A DNA stretch of 6,203 nucleotides, taken from Gammaproteobacteria bacterium (GTDB taxonomy: Bacteria; Pseudomonadota; Gammaproteobacteria; SZUA-229). This document shows positions 1 to 6,203 of this stretch, piece after piece (the first letter of the stretch is position 1; every line of letters starts with the position of its first letter). The notes beneath the pieces were generated by a model, which was given only the letters and a program-made list of their open reading frames with translations, was not told the DNA's origin and made no database searches. The DNA lies in NCBI GenBank assembly GCA_002401185.1, contig NVSH01000067.1, positions 20-6,222 on the forward strand, read 5' to 3'. The position numbers and the translations under genes are program-made.

Positions 1-1062
1 TACATTTTCATTTTTAAAATAGACCTCACCCTGTGATGCCAGCAAGCGAAACATAGCAAGTCCTAATGTTGTTTTACCTGACCCCGATTCACCGACGATA
101 CCTAAAGTCTCACCCGAACATAGGGACAGTGTAATGTCATCAACCGCTTTAATCTCATCGACCTTTCGTTTAAAAAAACCCTTATAGACTGGAAAATAAC
201 AGCGTAAGTTTTCTGTCGCTAATACGATTTCAGATCCGGCTTGCACTGTCGCTATCTTTTGATCTGGTTCGCTATCGAGCAAAAATTTCGTATATTCATG
301 CTGTGGCTTTGAGAACAGTTCTGCAGACTCATTACTCTCTACGATTCGCCCATCTTGCATAACGCATACACGATCGGCAAAACGCCTGACCAGATTCAAA
401 TCATGCGTGATCAATAACACAGACATGCCCGTGTTTTTCTGGATTGAAGCTAATAGGTCAAGAATCTGCTGCTGGATGGTGACATCGAGTGCCGTTGTCG
501 GTTCATCCGCTATCAGTAAAGCAGGGTCGCAGGCAAGTGCCATAGCAATCATGACACGCTGACGCTGGCCACCTGAAAGTGTATGTGGAAAGACGTTGAC
601 TTTATTTTCCGCTTGCCTGATACCAACCTTCTCAAGCAGTTCTATGACACGTTTTTGTTTTTCAGATGCCGTTAAGGTCTGATGCAATGTCAGCACTTCC
701 TCTATCTGCTGGCCGATGGTAAACACCGGGTTTAACGATGTCATCGGCTCTTGAAAAATCATGGCAATGTTTTTACCACGAATTTTTTGTATTTCATTTT
801 CTTTTAATTTTAATAAATTTTTATTTTGAAAATCGATACTGCCATCGGAATAAAGCGTATTTACTTCGTCATGCAAACGTAAGATAGACAAGGCAGTAAC
901 GGATTTTCCCGAACCTGACTCGCCGACGATAGCAAGGTTCTCGCCCTGAAATATATCAAAACTAATATCATCAATAATTTTTATCAGACCATTTTGCGTA
1001 TTAAACGATACACTGAGATTATTAATGCTTAATAATTTATTTTTTTTATTCACTGTATTCAT
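1..1062 (-). CDS. yejF: Peptide ABC importer double-ATPase subunit YejF, partial (C-terminal end beyond the window)
   Basis: This is the cytoplasmic ATPase of the YejABEF peptide importer, a fused protein with two nucleotide-binding domains that drives the YejB/YejE channel. The frame runs open for 354 codons from ATG at 1062 to the window edge. Domain 1 is complete: Walker A GESGSGKS at residues 47-54, Q-loop Gln104 in IFQEP, signature LSGGQ at 162-166, Walker B ending in ADEP at 185-188, D-loop ALD at 191-193, and switch His220. A linker of roughly 60 residues (from about 250) leads into domain 2, whose Walker A GESGSGKT lies at 324-331. The rest of domain 2 is off the window. E. coli YejF is 529 residues, so about 175 residues are missing, by window truncation and not by mutation. 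The start codon overlaps the yejE stop (TAATG), which fixes the start and suggests translational coupling. No clear Shine-Dalgarno sequence is visible. Codons 5-8 contain a run of eight A. The neighbours make YejF more likely than the related OppDF or DppDF. Confidence 0.95.
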   Translation of the reverse strand, partial: MNTVNKKNKLLSINNLSVSFNTQNGLIKIIDDISFDIFQGENLAIVGESGSGKSVTALSILRLHDEVNTLYSDGSIDFQNKNLLKLKENEIQKIRGKNIAMIFQEPMTSLNPVFTIGQQIEEVLTLHQTLTASEKQKRVIELLEKVGIRQAENKVNVFPHTLSGGQRQRVMIAMALACDPALLIADEPTTALDVTIQQQILDLLASIQKNTGMSVLLITHDLNLVRRFADRVCVMQDGRIVESNESAELFSKPQHEYTKFLLDSEPDQKIATVQAGSEIVLATENLRCYFPVYKGFFKRKVDEIKAVDDITLSLCSGETLGIVGESGSGKTTLGLAMFRLLASQGEVYFKNENV

Positions 1063-2120
1063 TATACTTTTCGTGTATCCAGAGCTTCGCGTAAGGCTTC
1101 ACCGATAAAGATCAACAACATCAAGGTGCCGACGAGTACGATAAAAGCACTTAGTGATAACCACCACGCCTCTATATTTTCTTTACCCTGTGCTAGCAGC
1201 TCACCAAGACTAGGGGTAGTAGGCGGCACGCCCAGGCCTAAAAAATCCAGACTGGTCAAAGCCAGAATGGCGCCGCTGATGCGAAAGGGTAAAAAAGTAA
1301 TGACTGGTGTCAAACTGTTTGGCAGTAAATGCCTGCTCATTATCGAATAATTCGATAGTCCCATCGCTCGCGCAGAACGGACATAATCCAGATTCCTGCC
1401 ACGAAGAAATTCAGCACGCACATAATCAGACAAACCCATCCAGCCAAACAAAGACAATAAAATAATAAGTAACCAAATACTCGGCTGAAAGATAGAAGCA
1501 AAAATAATCAACAGATATAACTCAGGCATAGACGACCAAACTTCGATAATACGCTGCATGATCAAATCTGTTTTCCCAGAAAAATAACCCTGGATAGCGC
1601 CGGCAGCAATACCGATAGTCACGCCTATCACCATCAGCGCCAGAGCAAACCAGACGGAAATGCGAAACCCGTAGATGACTCGAGCTAGTACATCCCTTCC
1701 CCTGTCATCCGTGCCCAGTAAATTTTGCCCCGTTGGCGGCGCTGGGTTTGGTAAGTCGCTGTTAAAATTTATCGTGTTGTAACTGTATGGGTTGATTGGT
1801 TCGATCATCCAATTATCATCTCGCGTTAACTGCTCACGTACGAAACTATCCGTATAATCTGCCTCCGTTTCAAAATCACCACCAAAGGTGGTTTCGGGAT
1901 ACACCTTAAAAACGGGGAAATAATATTCATCGTCATAATTCACCAGTAAAGGTTTATCGTTGGATAAAACTTCGGCGAAAAAACATAATACGAACAAGAT
2001 GCTGAATATCCACAAACTGATATAACCACGGCGATTTGATTTGAAGCGTAACCACGCACGTTGCCCTGGTGACAAACTCACATTTAACCTGTTTAACGAA
2101 TTGCTTTTTAATGCACTCAT
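1062..2120 (-). CDS. yejE: Peptide ABC importer inner-membrane permease YejE
   Basis: This is the second permease of the YejABEF importer, of the DppC/OppC-like binding-protein-dependent family. At 352 residues it is complete (E. coli YejE is 341). The N-terminus has the YejE-type cytoplasmic stretch with NRRGY at 29-33, a first membrane helix at about 35-52, then NDKPLLV at 54-60 and a long periplasmic loop to about 135. The family motif GTDDRGRDVLARV lies at 136-148, followed by a core of hydrophobic helices at roughly 153-178, 200-226, 270-290 and 322-340. The EAA loop that contacts the ATPase is at about 246-276, with invariant Gly254 and the LPN triplet at 266-268. Its ATG directly abuts the yejB TAG with no spacer, and its TAA overlaps the yejF ATG, so the three genes are probably co-translated. 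Only a weak GATAAG stands as a ribosome binding site. No truncation or frameshift is seen. Confidence 0.96.
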   Translation of the reverse strand: MSALKSNSLNRLNVSLSPGQRAWLRFKSNRRGYISLWIFSILFVLCFFAEVLSNDKPLLVNYDDEYYFPVFKVYPETTFGGDFETEADYTDSFVREQLTRDDNWMIEPINPYSYNTINFNSDLPNPAPPTGQNLLGTDDRGRDVLARVIYGFRISVWFALALMVIGVTIGIAAGAIQGYFSGKTDLIMQRIIEVWSSMPELYLLIIFASIFQPSIWLLIILLSLFGWMGLSDYVRAEFLRGRNLDYVRSARAMGLSNYSIMSRHLLPNSLTPVITFLPFRISGAILALTSLDFLGLGVPPTTPSLGELLAQGKENIEAWWLSLSAFIVLVGTLMLLIFIGEALREALDTRKV

Positions 2121-3173
2121 CTACTTATCAACCGAATCAAAATGTATACGTGGATCGATGAACACATAACTCAGGTCGGCCAGTAATTTTGCGATTAAGC
2201 CAAGGATGGTAAACAAAAACAAGGTACCTAGTACCACAGGGTAATCTCTTTTTAGAACCGATTCGTAAGAAAGCAAACCTAAACCATCGAGTGAAAAAAT
2301 AGTTTCTATCAATAAGCTGCCAGTAAAAAATGCACCGATAAAGGCTGCGGGAAAACCCGTTATTAATGGGATGACCGCGTTTCGAAATACATGACGATAT
2401 AACACTGCATTTTCTGATAAACCTTTAGCCTTTGCCGTTAAAACATACTGTTTGCGTATTTCTTCGATAAAACTGTTTTTAGTCAACATGGTCATTACCG
2501 CAAAACTACCAATGACTGAAGAAAAAATGGGCAACACCATATGCCACAAATAATCGGTTATCTGCGCATACCATGGAAGGCTATCCCAATTGTCAGACAC
2601 TAGCCCACGCAGTGGGAAAATATCAAAAAAGCTACCGCCACCAAGAAACACGAGCAAGGTAATGCCCAGCACAAAACCGGGAATGGAATAACCAACCAAT
2701 ATAAAGGTACTACTGACGACATCAAAAGCGCTTCCGTCTCTAACAGCTTTAGCAATACCTAGCGGTATACAGGTTGAATAGACGATTAAAAAACTCCATA
2801 CACCTAAACTGATCGAAACAGGTAACTTGGATATAACCAGGTCAATAACCGATTCATTGTGGAAATAGCTATCACCAAAGTTCAAACTTAAATAGTTTTT
2901 CATCATGATGAAAAAACGTTCATGCACCGGTTTATCGAAACCATATAAAATTCTAATTTCCTCGATATACTCTTCATCTAAGCCGGTTGCACCTCGATAC
3001 AGCCCACTTGTACCGCTGCTGGCTTCGCCCACACTTTGCCGGCCTTCAAGCTGACTAACCAACTGTTCAACCGGCCCCCCGGGAACAAATTGCGTTACCG
3101 CAAAGGTAATTAACATGACACCAAACAAGGTTGGAATCATTAATAATAAACGTTTTAAAATATACGAAAACAT
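2121..3173 (-). CDS. yejB: Peptide ABC importer inner-membrane permease YejB
   Basis: This is the first permease of the YejABEF importer, DppB/OppB-like; it pairs with YejE to form the translocation path. At 350 residues it is slightly shorter than E. coli YejB (364). The difference seems to fall in the low-complexity Ser/Gly/Thr-rich loop at residues 43-63, before the conserved GLDEEYIEEI. The N-terminus is typical of the family: helix 1 at about 9-29, then PGGPVEQ at 31-37. Further hydrophobic segments lie at about 119-143, 152-178, 212-232, 268-292 and 313-335. GDSYF at 100-104 and FPLRGLVS at 186-193 are YejB hallmarks. The EAA loop is at about 238-270, with Gly251 and HVFRNAVIPL at 261-270. 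The C-terminus VFIDPRIHFD is the usual ending for the family. It starts 11 bp after yejA; the spacer (AAAATCATCTT on the coding strand) holds no Shine-Dalgarno sequence, so it may depend on translation of yejA. Confidence 0.96.
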   Translation of the reverse strand: MFSYILKRLLLMIPTLFGVMLITFAVTQFVPGGPVEQLVSQLEGRQSVGEASSGTSGLYRGATGLDEEYIEEIRILYGFDKPVHERFFIMMKNYLSLNFGDSYFHNESVIDLVISKLPVSISLGVWSFLIVYSTCIPLGIAKAVRDGSAFDVVSSTFILVGYSIPGFVLGITLLVFLGGGSFFDIFPLRGLVSDNWDSLPWYAQITDYLWHMVLPIFSSVIGSFAVMTMLTKNSFIEEIRKQYVLTAKAKGLSENAVLYRHVFRNAVIPLITGFPAAFIGAFFTGSLLIETIFSLDGLGLLSYESVLKRDYPVVLGTLFLFTILGLIAKLLADLSYVFIDPRIHFDSVDK

Positions 3174-3184
3174 AAGATGATTTT

Positions 3185-5014
3185 TTATTTACCGTCTTTA
3201 ATCCACCAGGATTTGAGTAACCAGCTTACTGGCTCGTAATACAAGGGATGACCATCCGGAATACCGAATTTATTCCAGTACGCAACACGGTGCACATTAA
3301 TGAACCAGTTTGGCACGAGATACTCACCTTGCACCAGAACACGATCCAGCGCACGCGAAGCGATAACTAATTGTTCGCGATCTTCCGCCTGAATAATTTT
3401 TAACACTAATTCATCGACAACAGGATCATTGATACCCGGTAGATTATTCGAGCCTTTCAACTGCGCAGAACGTGAATGAAACATATTCATTAGTTCATTA
3501 CCAGGTGATATCGAAGACGAAAAACTGGTCACCACCATATCAAATTCGAACGTATCAAGTCTGCGCTTATAAAGCGAAGCATCAACTTTTCTATAATTTG
3601 TTTCGATACCTAATTTTTTTAAATTATGCGCATACGGCGCAACAATACGGTCGAATCCATTTTGCACTAACAATATATCCAGAGTGAAGATATCACCTTG
3701 CTGGTTTTTAAGTACGCCATTGTGCACTGTCCACCCGGCCTCCGTTAGTAAGTCACGCGCTTGAATTAAATTCTTTCGCAGACTGTCGGGCGCTACTGTG
3801 GTCGCTGGTTCCCAGAATTTTGTAAAAATATCATCGGGTAATTGATGACGATACTTTTCAAGCAATATCCGTTCTTTACCTGTAGGCAATCCTTGCGCCG
3901 CTAACTCACTATTACTGAAATAACTACCCGCACGAACATATTGATTATAAAAAAGTTTTTCATTAGCCCACTCAAAGTCATAGGCAAGACTCAATGCGCG
4001 TCGGACACGAACATCTCGAAATTTTTCAAGGCGGGTATTAAAAGCAAAACCTTGCATGCCTGCATTGTTCTTATGGGTTAGTTCCGTTTTGTATATTTCA
4101 CCCGATGCATAACGCGGCCCATTATGTGAACGCGCCCATCGTTTTGAATAGTTTTCAAAGAAGAAATCAAACTCGCCCGCTTTAAAGGCTTCAAGTGCAA
4201 TCGTAGAGTCTTTATAATATTTATAAGTCACTTCATCGAAATTAAACATGCCATGACGAACCGGCAGATTTTTAGCCCAGTAGTCTTGATTCTTAATATA
4301 TTTTATTGATTTTCCACGACTGTATTTATCAACGACATAGGGACCACTGGCAATGGGTCTACTATCACTAAGCTTTTCAAAATCCTGATCACCTGCCCAT
4401 TTTTTTGAAAATATCGGTATCTCTCCGACAATCATATGCAACTCTCTATTCTTGTTTTTAAAATTAAATCGAACCGTCAGTTGATCGATTATTACCGCTG
4501 ATTTAACATCAGCATAATAGACACGAAACTGAGGATGCGCAGCTTTACTCATCAGTGTATCAAACGAATACTTTACATCTTCTGCAGTAATGGCATCGCC
4601 ATTAGAAAACTTGGCTAGAGGATTTATATGGAATGTTACGGATAACTCGTCTTTCGCTAAATAAAAATCATCGGCGATCAAGCCATATTCACTAAAGGGT
4701 TCGTCCAGACTCTTTTCCAATAAACTCTCGAAAACTAAGACACTTAGCCCATCGGCAGAGATCCCTTTCAACAGGTAAGGGTTCAGGCTATCGAACGTAC
4801 CTAAACCCATCAACGTTAATTTTCCCTGTTTAGGCGCAGCAGGATTAACATAATCAAAATGTTTATAATGCTCAGAATACTTAGGTTCATAGCCCATACC
4901 CATTGCCGATACTGCATGAGACGTCATGGGCAGAAAAAACAAAATGAAGAAACACGCAGATAATTTCAAGTCCATCGTTCTGGACAGCAACACAATCGAC
5001 AATCTCAGATACAT
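3185..5014 (-). CDS. yejA: Periplasmic peptide-binding protein YejA (family 5 extracellular solute-binding protein)
   Basis: This is the periplasmic receptor that captures peptide cargo and delivers it to YejBE. At 609 residues it matches E. coli YejA (604). Motifs in order: HFDYVNPAAPKQG at 52-64, LGTFDSLNPY at 71-80, the family-5 AEDVKYSFD at 144-152, SGPYVV at 223-228, YYKDSTIALEAFKAGEFD at 266-283, RVRRALSLAYDFEWAN at 336-351, NSELAAQGLP at 368-377, LLTEAGW at 422-428, and RALDRVL at 554-560. The signal peptide has hydrophobic core FFILFFLP at 22-29 and candidate Ala-X-Ala cleavage after SHA (34) or VSA (37). The start is uncertain. ATG at 5014 gives the longest frame and an odd 13-residue extension. 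ATG at 4975 (residue 14) gives a more normal signal peptide starting MDLK and leaves room for a leader. Neither has a good ribosome binding site; the longest frame is reported. It is first in the operon. Substrate cannot be read from sequence: peptides, microcin C-like compounds and murein peptides are known YejA-family cargoes. Confidence 0.95.
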   Translation of the reverse strand: MYLRLSIVLLSRTMDLKLSACFFILFFLPMTSHAVSAMGMGYEPKYSEHYKHFDYVNPAAPKQGKLTLMGLGTFDSLNPYLLKGISADGLSVLVFESLLEKSLDEPFSEYGLIADDFYLAKDELSVTFHINPLAKFSNGDAITAEDVKYSFDTLMSKAAHPQFRVYYADVKSAVIIDQLTVRFNFKNKNRELHMIVGEIPIFSKKWAGDQDFEKLSDSRPIASGPYVVDKYSRGKSIKYIKNQDYWAKNLPVRHGMFNFDEVTYKYYKDSTIALEAFKAGEFDFFFENYSKRWARSHNGPRYASGEIYKTELTHKNNAGMQGFAFNTRLEKFRDVRVRRALSLAYDFEWANEKLFYNQYVRAGSYFSNSELAAQGLPTGKERILLEKYRHQLPDDIFTKFWEPATTVAPDSLRKNLIQARDLLTEAGWTVHNGVLKNQQGDIFTLDILLVQNGFDRIVAPYAHNLKKLGIETNYRKVDASLYKRRLDTFEFDMVVTSFSSSISPGNELMNMFHSRSAQLKGSNNLPGINDPVVDELVLKIIQAEDREQLVIASRALDRVLVQGEYLVPNWFINVHRVAYWNKFGIPDGHPLYYEPVSWLLKSWWIKDGK

Positions 5015-5025
5015 AAGTTTAAGCT

Positions 5026-5038
5026 ATTCTATTTTATA
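5026..5038 (-). promoter_or_regulatory. Candidate -10 region(s) for the yejABEF operon
   Basis: On the minus strand two overlapping AT-rich hexamers lie just ahead of yejA: TATAAA (5038-5033) and TAGAAT (5031-5026). Each matches the sigma-70 -10 consensus at five of six positions. No convincing -35 is present at the proper distance; the hexamers 16-18 bp upstream include CGGATT and TACCTA. Transcription from either would begin roughly 5-12 bases before the ATG at 5014, leaving almost no leader for that start but about 45-50 bases for the ATG at 4975. This is inferred by eye from an AT-rich spacer, so chance matches are a real possibility. Confidence 0.25.
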
Positions 5039-5058
5039 GTTGATTTTCTAGGTATAAT
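5030..5058 (+). promoter_or_regulatory. Candidate sigma-70 promoter for fabI, with a perfect -10 box
   Basis: A perfect TATAAT lies at 5053-5058, 78 bases before the fabI start, followed by CCGCC, a GC-rich stretch often seen after strong -10 boxes. The -35 is poor: TATTTT at 5030-5035 with a 17-bp spacer or ATTTTA at 5031-5036 with 16 bp. There is no TGn extension. The expected transcription start is A5065 or A5066, giving a 5' leader of about 71 bases. The weak -35 could mean modest activity or activator dependence, but the sequence does not show which. This box lies within about 15-30 bp of the divergent yejA -10 candidates, so the two promoters would compete for the same DNA. Confidence 0.45.
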
Positions 5059-5124
5059 CCGCCTAACATGTGCCATCTGAGTTTACAGTACAGACCAACA
5101 ACTGGCTAACAATACAACATTTTC

Positions 5125-5130
5125 GGGGAA
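5125..5130 (+). promoter_or_regulatory. Ribosome binding site of fabI
   Basis: GGGGAA lies 6 bases before the ATG at 5137. It is a purine-rich Shine-Dalgarno-like element with usable spacing, and it supports the MGFLTGKR start that matches the family N-terminus. It is the clearest ribosome binding site in the window; none of the four yej genes has one as good. Confidence 0.65.
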
Positions 5131-5136
5131 CGTGTC

Positions 5137-5931
5137 ATGGGCTTTTTAACAGGTAAACGGGTTTTAATTTTCGGCGTTGCAAGCAACCGTTCCATCGCCT
5201 GGGGCATAGCTAAAGCGATGCACCGTGAAGGAGCTGAATTAGCCTTTGCTTACATGGGCGAGCGCTTGAAAGAACGTGTTGAAAAATTAGCCGGTGAATG
5301 TGACTCGGATATCATTGTACCCTGTGACGTCGAGAATGATGAACAGATCGAAGCTGTTTTCGAACACCTGGACGATTACTGGGATAGCCTGGACATCATT
5401 GTGCATTCTGTTGCTTTCGCCCCTAAGGAACTTTTAGAAGGCGATTATCTAGACAACATCAGTCGCAAAGGTTTCAATACAGCGCACGATATCAGTTCTT
5501 ACAGCCTTGCCGCAATCGCTAAAGCCGGGCGTCATATGATGCAAAACCGTGAAGATGCATCAATTATCACCATGAGTTATCTCGGCGCAGTACGCGCATT
5601 TCCCGGTTACAATGTCATGGGTTTGGCGAAAGCCAGTCTGGAAGCTAATGTGCGTTACCTGGCACACTCTTTAGGTCCCGAAGGCATACGAGTCAACGCT
5701 ATTTCTGCCGGCCCCATCAAGACGATCGCAGCCAAAGGCATTACAAGTTTCAACAAAATGATACAACACGTCGAACAGAGTGCCCCGCTACGTCGCAATG
5801 TAACTATTGATGAAGTGGGCAATACTGCTGCTTTCCTATGCTCAAGTTTAGCCAGTGGCATCACTGGTGAGATAATTTATGTAGATGCCGGCTACCATAC
5901 GGCCGGTTTAATGGGTGATATTTCCGAATAA
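5137..5931 (+). CDS. fabI: Enoyl-[acyl-carrier-protein] reductase (NADH) FabI
   Basis: FabI carries out the last step of each fatty-acid elongation cycle, reducing trans-2-enoyl-ACP to acyl-ACP with NAD(P)H in the cytoplasm. At 264 residues it is full length (E. coli 262). It is a Rossmann-fold short-chain dehydrogenase of the FabI branch. The N-terminus MGFLTGKR and nucleotide-binding [13 protein letters not shown] (13-25) are followed by [10 protein letters not shown] (28-37) and CDV (63-65). Catalytic residues are Tyr148, Tyr158 and Lys165, giving the FabI-specific Y-x6-K spacing in [18 protein letters not shown] at 187-196 precedes the mobile substrate-binding loop with Phe205. The C-terminus has [14 protein letters not shown] (241-254). 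Position 93, a Gly linked to triclosan sensitivity in E. coli, is Ala here, as in many natural FabIs. It is transcribed divergently from yejA, with a good ribosome binding site and its own likely promoter and terminator, so it is probably a single-gene unit. It is the main target of triclosan-class inhibitors. Confidence 0.98.
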   Translation: MGFLTGKRVLIFGVASNRSIAWGIAKAMHREGAELAFAYMGERLKERVEKLAGECDSDIIVPCDVENDEQIEAVFEHLDDYWDSLDIIVHSVAFAPKELLEGDYLDNISRKGFNTAHDISSYSLAAIAKAGRHMMQNREDASIITMSYLGAVRAFPGYNVMGLAKASLEANVRYLAHSLGPEGIRVNAISAGPIKTIAAKGITSFNKMIQHVEQSAPLRRNVTIDEVGNTAAFLCSSLASGITGEIIYVDAGYHTAGLMGDISE

Positions 5932-5961
5932 CCTTAAAGCGTATGACTACAGAATATAGAA

Positions 5962-5991
5962 AGTGGGTGATGCATTATCACTTGCTGTTTT
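5962..5991 (+). terminator. Probable intrinsic terminator of fabI
   Basis: On the plus strand AGTGGGTGAT (5962-5971) pairs with ATCACTTGCT (5977-5986) as a 10-bp stem around the 5-base loop GCATT, then G and TTTT (5988-5991). Three of the pairs are G-U wobbles, so the full stem forms only in the plus-strand transcript. Read from the minus strand, those wobbles become A-C mismatches and only the five-pair GTGAT/ATCAC core remains. It lies 30 bases after the fabI stop and before the convergent symporter gene. The T tract is short and interrupted by C, so it may be a modest terminator. Confidence 0.45.
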
Positions 5992-6014
5992 CAGTTACTT
6001 TACGCTGCACTCAT

Positions 6015-6203
6015 TTATTTCTGCAAAAGTGTTTGCTCACCTTCAAGACGTGCAATTGTTACCGCTGCACATGAGTCACTAAAAACGTTCACAGACGTTC
6101 GACACATATCCAATACACGGTCGACCACCAGGATCAATCCGATCGCTTCCAAAGGCAAGCCAATCGCGGCAAGTATGATAGTAATTGCGACCAGACTTGC
6201 CGA
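6015..6203 (-). CDS. Dicarboxylate/amino acid:cation symporter (GltPh/DctA fold), C-terminal fragment
   Basis: The last 62 codons of a minus-strand gene enter from the right edge and end in TAA at 6015-6017. The fragment covers the end of hairpin 2 and transmembrane helix 8, the substrate- and cation-binding core of the family. It reads [15 protein letters not shown], then DMCRT and NVFSD. Asp28, Asp32, Arg35, Thr36, Asn39 and Asp43 of the fragment have exactly the spacing of D390, D394, R397, T398, N401 and D405 of the archaeal aspartate transporter GltPh. Arg at the R397 position is the residue that pairs with an acidic side chain, so an acidic substrate (aspartate, glutamate or C4-dicarboxylate) is likely but not proven. 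The tail after helix 8 is short ([12 protein letters not shown]). The gene is truncated by the window, not broken. It converges on fabI with an 83-bp gap. The exact member (GltP, GltT, DctA or another) cannot be told from this piece. Confidence 0.88.
   Translation of the reverse strand, partial: SASLVAITIILAAIGLPLEAIGLILVVDRVLDMCRTSVNVFSDSCAAVTIARLEGEQTLLQK

Noticed and set aside
1..1062. yejF as a broken or pseudogenised ATPase because its second domain is incomplete
   Set aside because: The frame is open right to the window edge with all motifs intact, so the missing part is due to the window boundary.
1126..1350. 74-codon plus-strand open frame starting MPTSTIKAL
   Set aside because: It lies antisense inside yejE, whose frame is clearly real; it has no family resemblance and no ribosome binding site.
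3472..3687. 71-codon plus-strand open frame starting MNETYSLVH
   Set aside because: It lies antisense inside conserved yejA coding sequence and shows no domain, signal or context of its own.
4952..4963. Lipobox-like LSAC at YejA residues 18-21
   Set aside because: A lipobox should follow the hydrophobic core. Here the hydrophobic stretch FFILFFLP comes after the Cys, and an Ala-X-Ala cleavage site follows it, so an ordinary soluble signal peptide fits better.
5040..5058. TTGATT at 5040-5045 as a -35 for the TATAAT at 5053-5058
   Set aside because: The hexamers are only 7 bp apart, far short of the 16-18 bp a sigma-70 promoter needs.
5655..5864. 69-codon minus-strand open frame starting MMPLAKLEH
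   Set aside because: It lies antisense inside the catalytic region of fabI, so the overlap is explained by fabI codon usage.
1..6203. Search for a mobile element, CRISPR array, tRNA/rRNA, toxin-antitoxin pair or defence genes
   Set aside because: Nearly all of the window is explained by six recognised genes and two gaps of 122 and 83 bp. No direct-repeat arrays, terminal inverted repeats, integrase-like frames or tRNA-like folds were seen by eye.

Overview
The window looks like ordinary chromosomal DNA from a moderately AT-rich gammaproteobacterium. The proteins read as close full-length relatives of the Escherichia coli YejA, YejB, YejE, YejF and FabI families, but they are clearly not enteric sequences. 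The lineage cannot be fixed further from sequence reading alone.

Layout from left to right. Positions 1-5014 are one minus-strand operon, transcribed yejA - yejB - yejE - yejF, which encodes a complete peptide/opine/nickel-type ABC importer. It has a periplasmic binding protein (YejA), two inner-membrane permeases (YejB, YejE) and a double-ATPase (YejF). YejF is cut by the left edge after 354 codons, part way into its second ATPase domain. The genes are very tightly packed: 11 bp between yejA and yejB, none between yejB and yejE, and a 1-base TAATG overlap between yejE and yejF. Positions 5015-5136 are a 122-bp divergent intergenic region that must carry the promoters of both yejA and fabI. 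Positions 5137-5931 (plus strand) are fabI, the NADH-dependent enoyl-ACP reductase of fatty acid synthesis, followed by a plausible intrinsic terminator. Positions 6015-6203 (minus strand, convergent) are the last 62 codons of a dicarboxylate/amino acid:cation symporter of the GltPh/DctA fold.

How they work together. YejABEF systems import peptides and peptide-like compounds. Known cargoes in other bacteria include microcin C in E. coli, peptidyl-nucleoside antibiotics through the Pseudomonas Npp homologue, and murein peptides in some alphaproteobacteria. FabI is housekeeping. The fabI/yej adjacency recalls Pseudomonas aeruginosa, where the npp operon lies beside fabI, so this appears to be inherited gammaproteobacterial gene order and not an island. 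I see no mobile element, CRISPR array, RNA gene, phage gene or unexplained long gene-free stretch. No undescribed system is evident. The findings below are small-scale points: start choice, missing ribosome binding sites, promoter layout, a possible leader peptide, and one FabI residue.
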